64,000 bases of DNA from Novosphingobium sp. AP12 (GCF_000281975.1 NZ_AKKE01000126.1:20638-84637); one strand, 5' to 3'. Shown: positions 8,193-17,351, numbered from the stretch's first letter. Translations and numbers: made by a program. Notes: generated from the letters alone by a model not told the origin.

Positions 8193-8993
8193 ATGGACGG
8201 ACTGGTTCAAGGCAAGGTGGCGCTGATCACCGGCGCGGGTTCGGGCGTGGGGCGCGCGGCGGTGCTGCTGTTCTGCGAGCACGGCGCCAGGGTCGTCGCC
8301 GCCGACATCAACGGTGCCAATGCCGAGGAAACCGCCGCGCTCGCCAAGGCGGCGGGCGGCGAGGCGATCGCAGTCACCTGCAACGTCGCCGACCCCGCCA
8401 GCGTCGATGCGGCGGTGGCGGGGTCGGTGGAGAGCTTCGGCCGCCTCGATATCATCTACAACAACGCCGGCATCACCATCAGCCCGGTCCCCGGCAAGGG
8501 GTTGCGCAGCCTCGTCGAGTGCGCGCCCGAGGAGATGAAGCGGGTCGAGGACGTCAACATCAACGGCGTCGTTTACGGCTGCCAGGCGGCGATCCGCCAG
8601 TTCGAGGCGCAAGGAGGCGGCGGGGTGATCGTCTCCACCGCCTCGGTCGCGGGGCTCATGGGCTATGGGGGCGTGCTCTACGGCGCGACCAAGGGCGCGG
8701 TGGTACAGCTCACCCGCGCGCTGGCGATCGAGGTCGCGGACAAGGGCATCCGCGTCAACGCGGTCTGCCCAGCCGGCATGCTCACCCACTATGCCGGCAT
8801 GGACCCCGACAGCGAGCACCGCGGCCGTATCCTCGAAGGCATGGGCAAGGCGCATCCGCTGGGCAAGGCGATCGACCCGCGCGACACCGCCTCCGCCGCG
8901 CTGTTCCTGTGCTCGGACCTCGCGAGCAACATCACCGGCGTGAACCTGCCGGTCGATGGCGGGTTGTTCGCCGGCCGCAAGGCGGGAGGCTGA
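8193..8993 (+). CDS. SDR family NAD(P)-dependent oxidoreductase
   Basis: This 266-residue classical short-chain dehydrogenase has the TGAGSGVG cofactor motif near the N-terminus, NNAG in the middle, and the catalytic STASVAGLMGYGGVLYGATK region (Ser, then Tyr-x-x-x-Lys). The C-terminal NLPVDGGLFAG fits the family. ATG 8193 follows GGGAGAGGG with a short spacer. It sits 29 bases after the aldehyde dehydrogenase and two bases before the P450 gene, so the three are probably co-transcribed. An alcohol/ketone interconversion in the same pathway is inferred. Confidence 0.9.
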   Translation: MDGLVQGKVALITGAGSGVGRAAVLLFCEHGARVVAADINGANAEETAALAKAAGGEAIAVTCNVADPASVDAAVAGSVESFGRLDIIYNNAGITISPVPGKGLRSLVECAPEEMKRVEDVNINGVVYGCQAAIRQFEAQGGGGVIVSTASVAGLMGYGGVLYGATKGAVVQLTRALAIEVADKGIRVNAVCPAGMLTHYAGMDPDSEHRGRILEGMGKAHPLGKAIDPRDTASAALFLCSDLASNITGVNLPVDGGLFAGRKAGG

Positions 8994-8995
8994 CC

Positions 8996-10315
8996 ATGGC
9001 GAGCTGCCCGATGCATGGCGGCAATTCCGCCGCCCTCGCCTCGCTGATGAGCGACAATCCGCGCTATGCCGAGATGTTCGACGTGGGCAAGGAGAGCGCG
9101 AACGCCGGCGTGGACGGCAACCGCGACTACACCGACGACATGAACGCGCTGCGCGATGCTGCCCCGGTCCACAAGGGCTCCTTGCGCGAACTGCTCGGCG
9201 TGCCCGAGATGGCGCATTCGATGGGCCCGCCGCGCGAGGCTATGACGTTCTTCTCGTACCGCGCCTGCGAGATTGGCTTTCGCGAGAACCTGCTGTTCTC
9301 GTCCGAGGGCTACAACGAGAGCCCTGGCGTGCGCACCATCGGGCCGACGATCCTCTCGATGGTCGGCAAGCCGCACAAGCGGTTGCGCTCGGCCGCGCAG
9401 CCGCTGTTCAAGCGGCCCAAGGTGATCGACTGGTGGAACAAGCGCTGGATCGAGGAGACCGTCGATGCCCTGCTCGACCGGCTGGTGGACGAGGAGACGA
9501 CCGACCTCAATTCCCAGCTCTGCGCGCGCCTGCCGATGGCCACCGTCACCCGCGCGATCGGGCTTGAGGGCGAGGACGTCATCGAGTTCCGCTACCAGCT
9601 CAACCGCGCAACTTTCGGCGCGGCGAAGCTGACGCCTGCCGAAGCGGCCGAATCGCGCGCCTGGGTGGACAAGACCCTGCGCGACCTCATTGCGGAGAAC
9701 ACCCGCAATCCCGGCGACAATCTCATCACCGGCCTCATCGCCAGCGAGATCGTCGACGAGGAGGACGGCTTCAAGCGCAAGCTCACCGAGGACGAGATTT
9801 TCGGCTACTGCAAGCTGGCGATCTTCGCGGGCGGCGGCACCACATGGCGCCAGCTGGGCATCGCCATCGATGCGCTGATGAACCACCGCCATTTCTGGGA
9901 CGCCTGCCGGGACGACCGCTCGCTTGTGGAACTGGCGGTCGAGGAATCGCTGCGCTGGCGCTGCACCGACCCGATGATGCCGCGCCTCTGCACCGCCGAT
10001 GCGGAGGTGGAAGGCGTCGCCGTCCCCGAGGGCACCCGCGTGTTCCTGGCCTTCGGCGCCGCCAACCACGATCCCGCCGTGTTCGAGCGTCCGGGCGAAT
10101 ACGATATCTTCCGAAAGAAGCAGGCCAACATGGGCTTCGGCTTCGGCCCGCACCGGTGCCTGGGCATCGAGGTCGCGCGGCAGGAGATGATCGTCGCCAT
10201 CAATGGCCTGCTCGACCGGTTCCCGAACATGACGCTCGATCCCTCGAAACCGAAGCCCGAATATCGGGGCCTCGAGCACCGGGGCATGACGGCGGTGACG
10301 GTGAAACTGAAATGA
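8996..10315 (+). CDS. Cytochrome P450
   Basis: This 439-residue soluble bacterial P450 is probably a monooxygenase fed by ferredoxin. The heme-ligand loop GFGFGPHRCLG places the Cys at residue 388, and the ExxR pair is E317/R320 in EESLRW. The I-helix reads A278-G-G-G281-T282-T: the acid that normally precedes the conserved Thr is replaced by Gly, which may affect proton delivery. An N-terminal CPMHGG segment precedes the fold. ATG 8996 has GGGAGG upstream and starts two bases after the SDR stop. Its stop overlaps the next start as ATGA. No ferredoxin gene is nearby. Substrate unknown. Confidence 0.94.
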   Translation: MASCPMHGGNSAALASLMSDNPRYAEMFDVGKESANAGVDGNRDYTDDMNALRDAAPVHKGSLRELLGVPEMAHSMGPPREAMTFFSYRACEIGFRENLLFSSEGYNESPGVRTIGPTILSMVGKPHKRLRSAAQPLFKRPKVIDWWNKRWIEETVDALLDRLVDEETTDLNSQLCARLPMATVTRAIGLEGEDVIEFRYQLNRATFGAAKLTPAEAAESRAWVDKTLRDLIAENTRNPGDNLITGLIASEIVDEEDGFKRKLTEDEIFGYCKLAIFAGGGTTWRQLGIAIDALMNHRHFWDACRDDRSLVELAVEESLRWRCTDPMMPRLCTADAEVEGVAVPEGTRVFLAFGAANHDPAVFERPGEYDIFRKKQANMGFGFGPHRCLGIEVARQEMIVAINGLLDRFPNMTLDPSKPKPEYRGLEHRGMTAVTVKLK

Positions 10316-11349
10316 GCGAGACGATGAAACAGGTCGTGCTGGCGGCCTATGCCAAGGGCAATCCCAAGCCGTCCGACTTCCGCATCGAGGAGGTGCCGGT
10401 GCCTGTCGCCGGGGAGCGCGAGATCCTGCTCAGGACGCTGTGGCTGGCGGTCGATCCGCTGATCCGCTTCTCGCTCGACGAAAAGCTGCTTTCGGGCGCG
10501 ACGCGGATGGAGCTGGGCGCGGTCATGGTCGGGCCGACGGTGTGCGAGGTCGCCGCCTCGAACCATCCCGACTATGCTGTGGGCGACGTGGTCGAGGGCC
10601 GCTCGGGCTGGCAGGAATACGCCGTCGTCGCGCCGGACCAGAGCGACTATCGCGGGCCCCCGCGCAAGGTCGATAGCTCGCTGGCGCCGGTCTCCACCGC
10701 GCTCGGCGCGCTGGGCGGGCCGGGACAGACCGCCTACGAGGGCATCGTCAACGTCGGCAAGGTCAAGGCGGGCGAGACCGTGGTGATCTCCGCTGCCGCA
10801 GGGGCAGTCGGCTCGATCGCCGGGCAGATCGTCAAGGTGCTGGGCGGCCGGGCGGTGGGCATCGCCGGGGGCGCGTCCAAGTGCGCGGCGCTGCTGGACC
10901 TCGGCTTCGATGCGGTGGCGGACTACAAGGCGCCGGACTTTGCGGACCAACTCAAGGCCGCGCTGCCCGATGGGGCGGAAGTCTACCTCGACAATGTCGG
11001 CGGCGACGTGACCCTGGCCGTGCTCCCCCACCTCAAGCGCGGCGCGCGGATGCCGATGTGCGGCTTCATCGCCTACTACGGAGTCGGCATGGAAGGGCCG
11101 GGCCCCGACCACCTCCCCGGCTTCTACCGCCAGATCATGGCCAAGGCGCTCGAGATCAAGGGATTCGCCGGGATCTTCGCCGGCAAGAAGGGGCTGGAGG
11201 ACATCGCCGGGTGGATGAAGGACGGAAAAATCCGCTTTGCCGAGTCCGTCGTCGAGGGGCTGGACGCCGCGCCGCAGGCCTTTTCGAGCGTGTTCTCCGG
11301 TCATGACCACGTCGGCAAGCTGCTGGTGCGCGTCGCACCCGAGGCTTGA
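10312..11349 (+). CDS. MDR family NADP-dependent oxidoreductase (prostaglandin reductase / CurA-like)
   Basis: This zinc-free medium-chain reductase of 345 residues belongs to the leukotriene-B4 dehydrogenase/CurA group, which reduces alkenals and alkenones. Signs are an N-terminus rich in IEEVPVPVAGEREILLR, the GGPGQTAYEG substrate-region motif, the AAAGAVGSIAGQ nucleotide loop and YLDNVGGDVT. There are no zinc-binding cysteines. ATG 10312 overlaps the P450 stop, indicating translational coupling; ATG 10324 is an alternative. It likely acts on an unsaturated carbonyl produced within the same operon (inference). Confidence 0.88.
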   Translation: MSETMKQVVLAAYAKGNPKPSDFRIEEVPVPVAGEREILLRTLWLAVDPLIRFSLDEKLLSGATRMELGAVMVGPTVCEVAASNHPDYAVGDVVEGRSGWQEYAVVAPDQSDYRGPPRKVDSSLAPVSTALGALGGPGQTAYEGIVNVGKVKAGETVVISAAAGAVGSIAGQIVKVLGGRAVGIAGGASKCAALLDLGFDAVADYKAPDFADQLKAALPDGAEVYLDNVGGDVTLAVLPHLKRGARMPMCGFIAYYGVGMEGPGPDHLPGFYRQIMAKALEIKGFAGIFAGKKGLEDIAGWMKDGKIRFAESVVEGLDAAPQAFSSVFSGHDHVGKLLVRVAPEA

Positions 11350-11381
11350 TCCGGGGCGCAGGCCGGTTCAGCGTGGATCAC

Positions 11382-12401
11382 ATGCACAGCACCACTCTAC
11401 CGCGCCCGCCGCGCAGCACCGCGAACCCTGCCCCTGCGCGCGTCGCCGGGTCGGTGCGGCGCACGACGAGCATCGACGTCTCGTGGCCGGACGGCGTCGA
11501 GGGCCAGCGCCTCTTCATCGGCGCGGCGCGCGACTTGTGGACCCCGGTCGCGGGCGAGGACGGGCTGACCCTCGCCGAGGCCCGCTTCGAAGTGCGCATG
11601 ACCGAGGACAAGGCCATCACCGCGATCACCGCCGAGCCCGCGCCGGAGGGTCTCCAGCGCCTCGTCGGCGCGCGCGCGGGCGGACACCTGAGGATGCTGC
11701 TGCGCGAAGTGATGCCGGACCTCGCCGCGCGGGCGCATCCGCTCTACCTCGTGCTCGACGACCTCTCGGGCACCGCGCTGGTCAGCGCCTTCGCGTGGTC
11801 GCAGTGGTATCCCGACTGGGCCGAACGCCTGCGCCAGCGCCTCGGCGAGGAGCAGCATGCGCAGTTGATGGCGCAGCGCGTCAACGTGTGCTGGGGGCTG
11901 CAGGAGGGGAACAGCGGCGTGCAGCCGGGCGGCGTGCCCAAGGATGTCGCCAGTGCCGATGCCGGGGACGTGCGCAACCCGCTCGACCCGCAGGGCTGGC
12001 ATGAGCTCTCGGACCGCGACGGCGCCGGTTTCCGCCGCGCCCGCCGCATCGACGTGACGCGGGATGAAGCCGCCGGGGTCATCCGCATCGACTCCGCCTT
12101 CCAGGACAGCGCCACCCGCCCCGAGGGCGGCCGCGTCGCCATCCATGAATACAACCTGCGCGCCGTCGCCGACATCGCCACCCTGGAAGTGCTGTCGATC
12201 GAGCCCGAGGCGCGCATCCTGCCGTTCTCCGAATGCCCCGGCGCCATCCACAACACCCAGCGCCTCGTCGGCCGCAATCTCGGAGAAATCCGCGAGGAGG
12301 TGCTGGCGCAGCTGCGCGGGCCGGAAGGCTGCACCCACCTCAACGACGCCCTGCGCGCGCTGGCAGACGTCCCCGAACTGGCGGCGCGGATCGCTTCCTA
12401 A
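11382..12401 (+). CDS. DUF2889 domain-containing protein
   Basis: About 339 residues of unknown function. The RRTTSIDVSWPDG motif near residue 28 and the closing part with ECPGAIHNTQRLVGRNLGEI fit my memory of DUF2889 proteins, which often lie in catabolic clusters of sphingomonads and actinobacteria. There is no signal peptide or membrane helix. The frame is open from a TTG at 11346 that overlaps the MDR stop; GTG 11373 and ATG 11382 are alternatives and none has a strong ribosome site, so the start is uncertain. Position between an MDR reductase and a 2-oxoacid oxidoreductase suggests a pathway role, but no activity can be named. Confidence 0.75.
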   Translation: MHSTTLPRPPRSTANPAPARVAGSVRRTTSIDVSWPDGVEGQRLFIGAARDLWTPVAGEDGLTLAEARFEVRMTEDKAITAITAEPAPEGLQRLVGARAGGHLRMLLREVMPDLAARAHPLYLVLDDLSGTALVSAFAWSQWYPDWAERLRQRLGEEQHAQLMAQRVNVCWGLQEGNSGVQPGGVPKDVASADAGDVRNPLDPQGWHELSDRDGAGFRRARRIDVTRDEAAGVIRIDSAFQDSATRPEGGRVAIHEYNLRAVADIATLEVLSIEPEARILPFSECPGAIHNTQRLVGRNLGEIREEVLAQLRGPEGCTHLNDALRALADVPELAARIAS

Positions 12402-12428
12402 CGTCACCCCGACCTTCGCCGGGACGAC
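12402..12428. repeat. Short imperfect palindrome after the DUF2889 gene
   Basis: CGTC...CCCG and CGGG...GACG flank a central ACCTTCGC. The sequence resembles half of the GTCATTCCCG-type element at 62781, with the CTTCGC core conserved. It stands directly after the stop codon. The rest of the 158-base gap to the next gene shows no reading frame or clear promoter. Confidence 0.35.
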
Positions 12429-12559
12429 GGATGGGCGATGCAACGTGCGCTCCCCCGCAACCCTGCTTGACCGCCGCAGTGCAAGCGCCCCGGCTCGCTT
12501 GCGCCGCCCCGCGCCACGTGGAAGGCCATGGCCAACAACCATGACCCCCGGGGAAAAGA

Positions 12560-15500
12560 GTGACCAAGTCGGTCGTCACGCTCGATGACAAGTACGTGCA
12601 AGGCGAAGGCCAGGTCATGCTCTCGGCGCTTCAGGGCGTGGTGCGCCTGCTGCTCGACCAGGCGCGGCGGGACAAGGCGGCGGGGCTGAACACAGCGGGC
12701 TACGTCACCGGCTACCGCGGCTCGCCGATCACCACGCTCGACGCGCAGCTCTGGGCGACCGAGAAGCTTCTCACCGCCCACGACATCCGCTTCGAGCCCG
12801 GCCTCAACGAGGAACTGGCCGCCACTTCGATGCGCGGCACCCAGCAACTCGGCTGGTACGGCAAGCCGCGCGTCGAGGGCGTCTTCGCGCTGTGGTACGC
12901 CAAGGGCGTCGGCGTCGAGCGCGCGGGCGAGGCGATCAAGGCGGCGAACTTCGAAGGCACCCACGCGAAAGGCGGCGCGCTGCTGCTCTGCGGTGACGAC
13001 CATGCCGCCAAGTCCTCGCTCACCGCGCACCAGAGCGAGCACGTGCTGGTCACGGCGATGGTACCGGTGCTCTATCCCGCGACCACGGACGAGATTCTGA
13101 CGATGGGCCAGCTCGCCTGGGCACTGTCACGCGCCAGCGGGCTCTATGTCGGGATCAAGGCGGTGACCGACACGCTCGACCTCACCACCACCGTGACTTT
13201 GCCGGGGCACACTTTCCCGATCCACACGCCCGAAGTTAACGGATCGCCAAACCTGCGCCTCGCCATGTCGGCGCTGGAGCAGGAGGCAGCGGTGATCGAG
13301 CAGCGCCTGCCGATCGTCCAGCGCTTCGCCGCGCTCAACCGCCCCGACCGGGTGAGCCACGAAGCCGCCGACCGCCGCCTGACCATCGTCAGCGCCGGCA
13401 AGGCGTGGCTCGACGTCTGCCAGGCGCTCGCCGACCTCGGCCTCGACGACGACGCCCGCCGCCGCGCGTTGGGCCTCCGCGTGGTGAAGCTGGGCCTCGT
13501 CTGGCCGCTCGACGTCGCCTTCGTGCGCGAGGCCTGCGGGCACAGCGCCGAACTGCTGGTGGTCGAGGAGAAACGCTCCTTCATCGAGGAACAGCTCGCC
13601 CGCCTGTTCTACGGCCGCGCCGACGCCCCGGTGCTGACCGGCAAGACCCTGCCCGACGGCACGCCGCTGCTGCGCGAAACAGGCGTCCTCGATCCCGCCA
13701 CGGTGAGGCGCGTGATCGCCGCCCGCCTCGAAGCACTCGGCGTGCTCGACGACGAAACGCGCGCCCGCGACGCCGCGTTACGCGTGATCGAGGACGGCGC
13801 GACGGCTCTCCAGCGCACCGCGATCCGGCCCGCCTATTTCTGCTCGGGCTGCCCGCACAACACCTCGACGCTGGTGCCCGAGGGCAGCGCGGCGATGGGG
13901 GCGACCGGGTGCCACGGCCTCGCCCACTACATGCCCGAGCGCAATACGATGCAGACGGTGTCGATGGGGCAGGAGGGCATGCCCTGGGTGGCGGCGCAGA
14001 GCTTCGTCGATACGCCGCACATGTTCCAGAACCTCGGCGACGGCACCTACACCCACTCCGGCCTGCTGACGATCCGCGCGGCGGTGGCCGCGAAAAGCCG
14101 CGTGACATTCAAGATCCTATATAACGATGCCGTCGCGATGACCGGCGGCCAGCCTGCCGAGGGCGCGCTGACGCCGGAGCAGATCGTCCAGGAACTCGTC
14201 ACCGAGGGCGTCTCGCCCGTCGTGCTGGTGAGCGAGGACCCCACCCGTTTTGCTGCGGCTGACCTGCCGCGCGGCACCCGCGTGCTGCACCGCGACCACC
14301 TCGACGAAGTGCAGCGGGAGCTTCGCGACGTTACCGGCACCTCGGCGATCGTCTACGAGCAGACCTGCGCCAACGAGAAGCGGCGGCGGCGCAAGAAGGG
14401 CGCCATGCCCGACCCCGACAAGCGGCTCTGGATCAACCCGGCGGTCTGCGAGGGCTGCGGCGACTGTTCGGTGCAGTCGAACTGCCTCTCGGTGGTGCCG
14501 ATCGAGACCGAACTGGGGCGCAAGCGGGCGATTGACCAGTCGACCTGCAACAAGGACTATTCTTGCGTGAAGGGCTTCTGCCCGAGCTTCGTCGAAGTCT
14601 CCGGCGCCCCGCTCGCCAAGCGGGCGATGGACGATGCGGCGCTCGCGGAGAAGGTGGCCTTGCTGCCGGTCCCGCCGGTGCTGCAGGCGCGGACCTGCGC
14701 GCTGGCGGTGGCGGGGATCGGCGGCACCGGGGTGCTGACGGTCGGCGCGATCCTCGCGATGGCCGCGCATCTCGAGGGCAAGGCGACGAAGATCCTTGAC
14801 CAGACCGGCATGGCGCAGAAGGGCGGCGCGGTGACCAGCCATATCCGCATCGGCCCGGATACCGCCGCCATCCCCTCGGCGCGGCTGGGGGCGGGGCAGG
14901 CCGATGTGCTGATCGCCTGCGACCTCGTCGTCGCCTCCGGCCCCGAAGTGCTGGCGCTCGCCCGCTCGGACACGCGCGTGCTCGCGAACGAGGACGTGGT
15001 GCCCACCGGCGAATTCCAGCGCAACCGCAACCTCGACCTTACTGCCAGCCGCTTCCTGTCGGCGATGGGCAAGCGCGTCGATCCGGCCCACGTCTCCTCG
15101 CTGCGGGCAGGGGCATTGGCGAGCCGCCTGCTGGGCGACACGATCTTCACCAACCTGATGATGCTGGGCTTCGCGGCGCAGAAGGGGCTGCTGCCGGTGG
15201 CGCTGGCCTCAATCGAAGAGGCAGTGCGGCTGAACGGCGTCGCTGTGCGCGCCAACCTCGCGGCATTTGCGGTCGGCAGGCTGGCGGCGGCAGGCGCGGA
15301 CGACCTCTTCGCGCTGGCCGACACTTCGGCCGCGCCGCCCGCCGGACCGCAGGGCTATGCTGCGCTGGTGGAGCATCGCACCCGCCTGCTCACCGACTAC
15401 CAGAACGAGGGATATGCCGCACAATACCGCAGCTTCCTGGCCGCCATCGAGGCTACCCTGGCAGCGCGGGGCATCGCCGACCTAGAGCCCCTCATGACGC

Positions 15501-16027
15501 AGGTCGCGCGCGGTCTCGCCAAGCTCATGGCCTACAAGGACGAGTACGAAGTCGCCCGCCTCTACGCCGCGCCCGCCTTCCGCGCCGGGCTGACGGACAC
15601 CTTCGCGGGCAGTCCGAAGCTGAAGATCCACCTCGCCCCGCCGCTGCTTGCCTTCCGCAAGGATGCGCGCACCGGCAGGCCGCGCAAGATCGCGTTCGGC
15701 GGCTGGATATTCCCGGTGTTCTCGGTACTGGCGAAGCTGAAGGTCCTGCGCGGCACGCCGCTCGACCCGTTCGGCTACACGGCCGAACGGCGTATGGAGC
15801 GCGGCCTCGTCGGCGAATACCGCGCGCTGGTCGAGGAGGTCGCGGCCGTGGTCATGCCCGGCACGATGGACACCGCCGTCGAACTCGCCGCCAGTGTCGA
15901 CCTCGTGTCGGGTTACGGTTCGGTCAAGGACGCGGGCGTCGCCGCCTACCGCGCGCGGGTTGCGGACCTGCGGGGCAGGCTTTCGACCTCGCCCACGCCC
16001 ACCGAGCGGGTGCCCGAACCGGCCTGA
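12560..16027 (+). CDS. Indolepyruvate ferredoxin oxidoreductase family protein, fused alpha-gamma type
   Basis: This 1155-residue enzyme oxidatively decarboxylates 2-oxoacids, typically aryl pyruvates, to acyl-CoA with TPP and iron-sulfur clusters. Order of domains: an N-terminal pyrimidine-binding domain (GYRGSPITTLD), a TPP-binding domain near residues 430-560 (CSGCPHNTS and GDGTYTHSG), a cysteine-rich segment beginning at C630 with CEGCGDC and ending in CVKGFCPSF, and a gamma domain from about 715 (AVAGIGGTGVLTVGAILA). The fused form is known from aerobic proteobacteria that degrade aromatic amino acids. Start is GTG 12560 behind GGGGAAAAG. Its 3' end overlaps the opposing regulator by 82 bases. 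Substrate is inferred only. Confidence 0.9.
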   Translation: MTKSVVTLDDKYVQGEGQVMLSALQGVVRLLLDQARRDKAAGLNTAGYVTGYRGSPITTLDAQLWATEKLLTAHDIRFEPGLNEELAATSMRGTQQLGWYGKPRVEGVFALWYAKGVGVERAGEAIKAANFEGTHAKGGALLLCGDDHAAKSSLTAHQSEHVLVTAMVPVLYPATTDEILTMGQLAWALSRASGLYVGIKAVTDTLDLTTTVTLPGHTFPIHTPEVNGSPNLRLAMSALEQEAAVIEQRLPIVQRFAALNRPDRVSHEAADRRLTIVSAGKAWLDVCQALADLGLDDDARRRALGLRVVKLGLVWPLDVAFVREACGHSAELLVVEEKRSFIEEQLARLFYGRADAPVLTGKTLPDGTPLLRETGVLDPATVRRVIAARLEALGVLDDETRARDAALRVIEDGATALQRTAIRPAYFCSGCPHNTSTLVPEGSAAMGATGCHGLAHYMPERNTMQTVSMGQEGMPWVAAQSFVDTPHMFQNLGDGTYTHSGLLTIRAAVAAKSRVTFKILYNDAVAMTGGQPAEGALTPEQIVQELVTEGVSPVVLVSEDPTRFAAADLPRGTRVLHRDHLDEVQRELRDVTGTSAIVYEQTCANEKRRRRKKGAMPDPDKRLWINPAVCEGCGDCSVQSNCLSVVPIETELGRKRAIDQSTCNKDYSCVKGFCPSFVEVSGAPLAKRAMDDAALAEKVALLPVPPVLQARTCALAVAGIGGTGVLTVGAILAMAAHLEGKATKILDQTGMAQKGGAVTSHIRIGPDTAAIPSARLGAGQADVLIACDLVVASGPEVLALARSDTRVLANEDVVPTGEFQRNRNLDLTASRFLSAMGKRVDPAHVSSLRAGALASRLLGDTIFTNLMMLGFAAQKGLLPVALASIEEAVRLNGVAVRANLAAFAVGRLAAAGADDLFALADTSAAPPAGPQGYAALVEHRTRLLTDYQNEGYAAQYRSFLAAIEATLAARGIADLEPLMTQVARGLAKLMAYKDEYEVARLYAAPAFRAGLTDTFAGSPKLKIHLAPPLLAFRKDARTGRPRKIAFGGWIFPVFSVLAKLKVLRGTPLDPFGYTAERRMERGLVGEYRALVEEVAAVVMPGTMDTAVELAASVDLVSGYGSVKDAGVAAYRARVADLRGRLSTSPTPTERVPEPA

Positions 16028-16464
16028 CGGTCGATCACCTCTTCGATCGCGGCGCGCATCTGGGTGTAGAAGCCCGAAAGCCGCTCGAACCGGTCGGCGA
16101 CCGCGCCGTCGACCCCGCGATCACGCTGGTTGGTGAACATCCGCACCTGCCGGTCCAGCAGCTCGGCCTTGGCCACGAACGGTCCACTGAAGTCCTCGGG
16201 CACCGAATAGTAGATGCGCCGGCTGCCCGGCTCGCCCTGCCGGCGGGCGTTGCCGCAATGCTCGAGCGTGCGCGCGGCGACGCTGGCGTTGCTTTTGCTC
16301 ATGCCGAGGTCGGCGGCGATCTCGTCGAGCGTGGCGGCCGACTCGCGCAGCAGCAGGTAGGCGTAGATGCGTCCGACCGGCCGCGCCCAGCCCCAGGGCG
16401 CCATCAACATCGCCATGGCGTCGAGAAAGGCCTCGTCCTGTTCAGAGAGCTTGATATTCGTCAT
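15946..16464 (-). CDS. GbsR/MarR-type transcriptional regulator
   Basis: This 172-residue DNA-binding protein has an N-terminal winged helix: YAYLLLRESAATLDEIAADLGMSKSNASVAARTLEHCG is the helix-turn-helix region (residues about 34-70), followed by the wing with RRIYYSVPEDFSGPF. This pattern is that of GbsR-like members of the MarR superfamily. It is divergent from the SDR at 16535, which it probably controls together with itself. The last 82 bases overlap the end of the oxidoreductase gene on the other strand. An inverted repeat begins directly at its start codon. The effector is unknown. Confidence 0.82.
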   Translation of the reverse strand: MTNIKLSEQDEAFLDAMAMLMAPWGWARPVGRIYAYLLLRESAATLDEIAADLGMSKSNASVAARTLEHCGNARRQGEPGSRRIYYSVPEDFSGPFVAKAELLDRQVRMFTNQRDRGVDGAVADRFERLSGFYTQMRAAIEEVIDRQAGSGTRSVGVGEVESLPRRSATRAR

Positions 16465-16482
16465 ATTCTGGATTTACTGAAT
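16465..16482. promoter_or_regulatory. Candidate operator between GbsR-type gene and SDR operon
   Basis: ATTCTG and CTGAAT are separated by GATTTA, an imperfect inverted repeat (ATTCnG/CnGAAT) in an AT-rich patch of a GC-rich genome. It abuts the regulator's start codon inside the 70-base divergent gap, the expected place for an autoregulatory site. Confidence 0.35.
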
Positions 16483-16534
16483 TTGATCGTGGGACGCCAG
16501 CGGAAAAGCTGGGGCGGGATGGAGAGCCTGAAGC

Positions 16535-17347
16535 ATGGACGACCTGGAATTCAACCGCCGCTACGGTCCCTGGGCGCTGATCGCCGGGGCGTCGGAAGGC
16601 ACCGGCGCCTCCTTCGCCCGCCAGCTGGCCGCCAAGGGGCTCAACCTGATTCTCGTCGCCCGGCGTGAAGGGCCGCTCGACGCGTTGGCCGAGGAACTGC
16701 GCGCCGGCAGCGGCGTCGAATGCGTGACCGCCTCGATCGACCTCGCCGGCGACGATGCCGCGCAGCAATTGCTGGCGGCGGCGGGCGGGCGCGAGGTCGG
16801 ACTGCTGATCCTCAACGCCGGCGCCGATCCGAACGGGGCGATGTTCCTCGACAACGAGGTCGCCAACTGGGACGCGCTGGTCATGCGCAACGTGATGACG
16901 ACCATGCGCGCGCTCCACGCCTTCGCCGCACCGATGCGGGCGCGCGGGCGCGGCGGGCTCATCGTGGTGGGCTCGGGCGCCTGTTACGGCGGGCTCCCCG
17001 GCATCAACGTCTACGCCGCGACCAAGGCCTTCGACCTCGTGCTGAGCGAAGCACTTTGGGCCGAGCTTGAGCCCCACGGCGTCGATGTGCTGAGCTTCGT
17101 GCTCGGCCGCACCGACACCCCGGCGCACCGCGAACTGATGGAAGCGCGCGGCATGGCGATCCCGGACGGCCTTGCCGATGCCGACGACGTCGCCCGCCTC
17201 GGCCTCGAACGCCTGCCGCACGGCCCGGTCTGCAACTGGGGTGAGGCCGACGACGAGGCGATTATGTCCGCTTCCTCCGCCGCCGATCGCCGGGCCCGCA
17301 TCCGCCAGATTTCCGCGATCGCCGCTTCCTACGCCAAGAAAGGCTGA
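16535..17347 (+). CDS. SDR family oxidoreductase
   Basis: A 270-residue short-chain dehydrogenase with a slightly unusual cofactor loop, AGASEGTGASFARQLA, followed by ILVARREGPLD. The LILNAGAD segment replaces NNAG, and the catalytic region is VGSGACYGGLPGINVYAATK (Ser and Tyr-x-x-x-Lys). It is the first gene of a four-gene plus-strand run and lies opposite the GbsR-type regulator. The next gene starts four bases after its stop. Substrate unknown. Confidence 0.87.
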   Translation: MDDLEFNRRYGPWALIAGASEGTGASFARQLAAKGLNLILVARREGPLDALAEELRAGSGVECVTASIDLAGDDAAQQLLAAAGGREVGLLILNAGADPNGAMFLDNEVANWDALVMRNVMTTMRALHAFAAPMRARGRGGLIVVGSGACYGGLPGINVYAATKAFDLVLSEALWAELEPHGVDVLSFVLGRTDTPAHRELMEARGMAIPDGLADADDVARLGLERLPHGPVCNWGEADDEAIMSASSAADRRARIRQISAIAASYAKKG

Positions 17348-17351
17348 TCCG

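Noticed and set aside
12402..12559. Extra small gene before the 2-oxoacid oxidoreductase
   Set aside because: Frames in this gap are extensions of neighbouring shadows without a ribosome site or conserved sequence.
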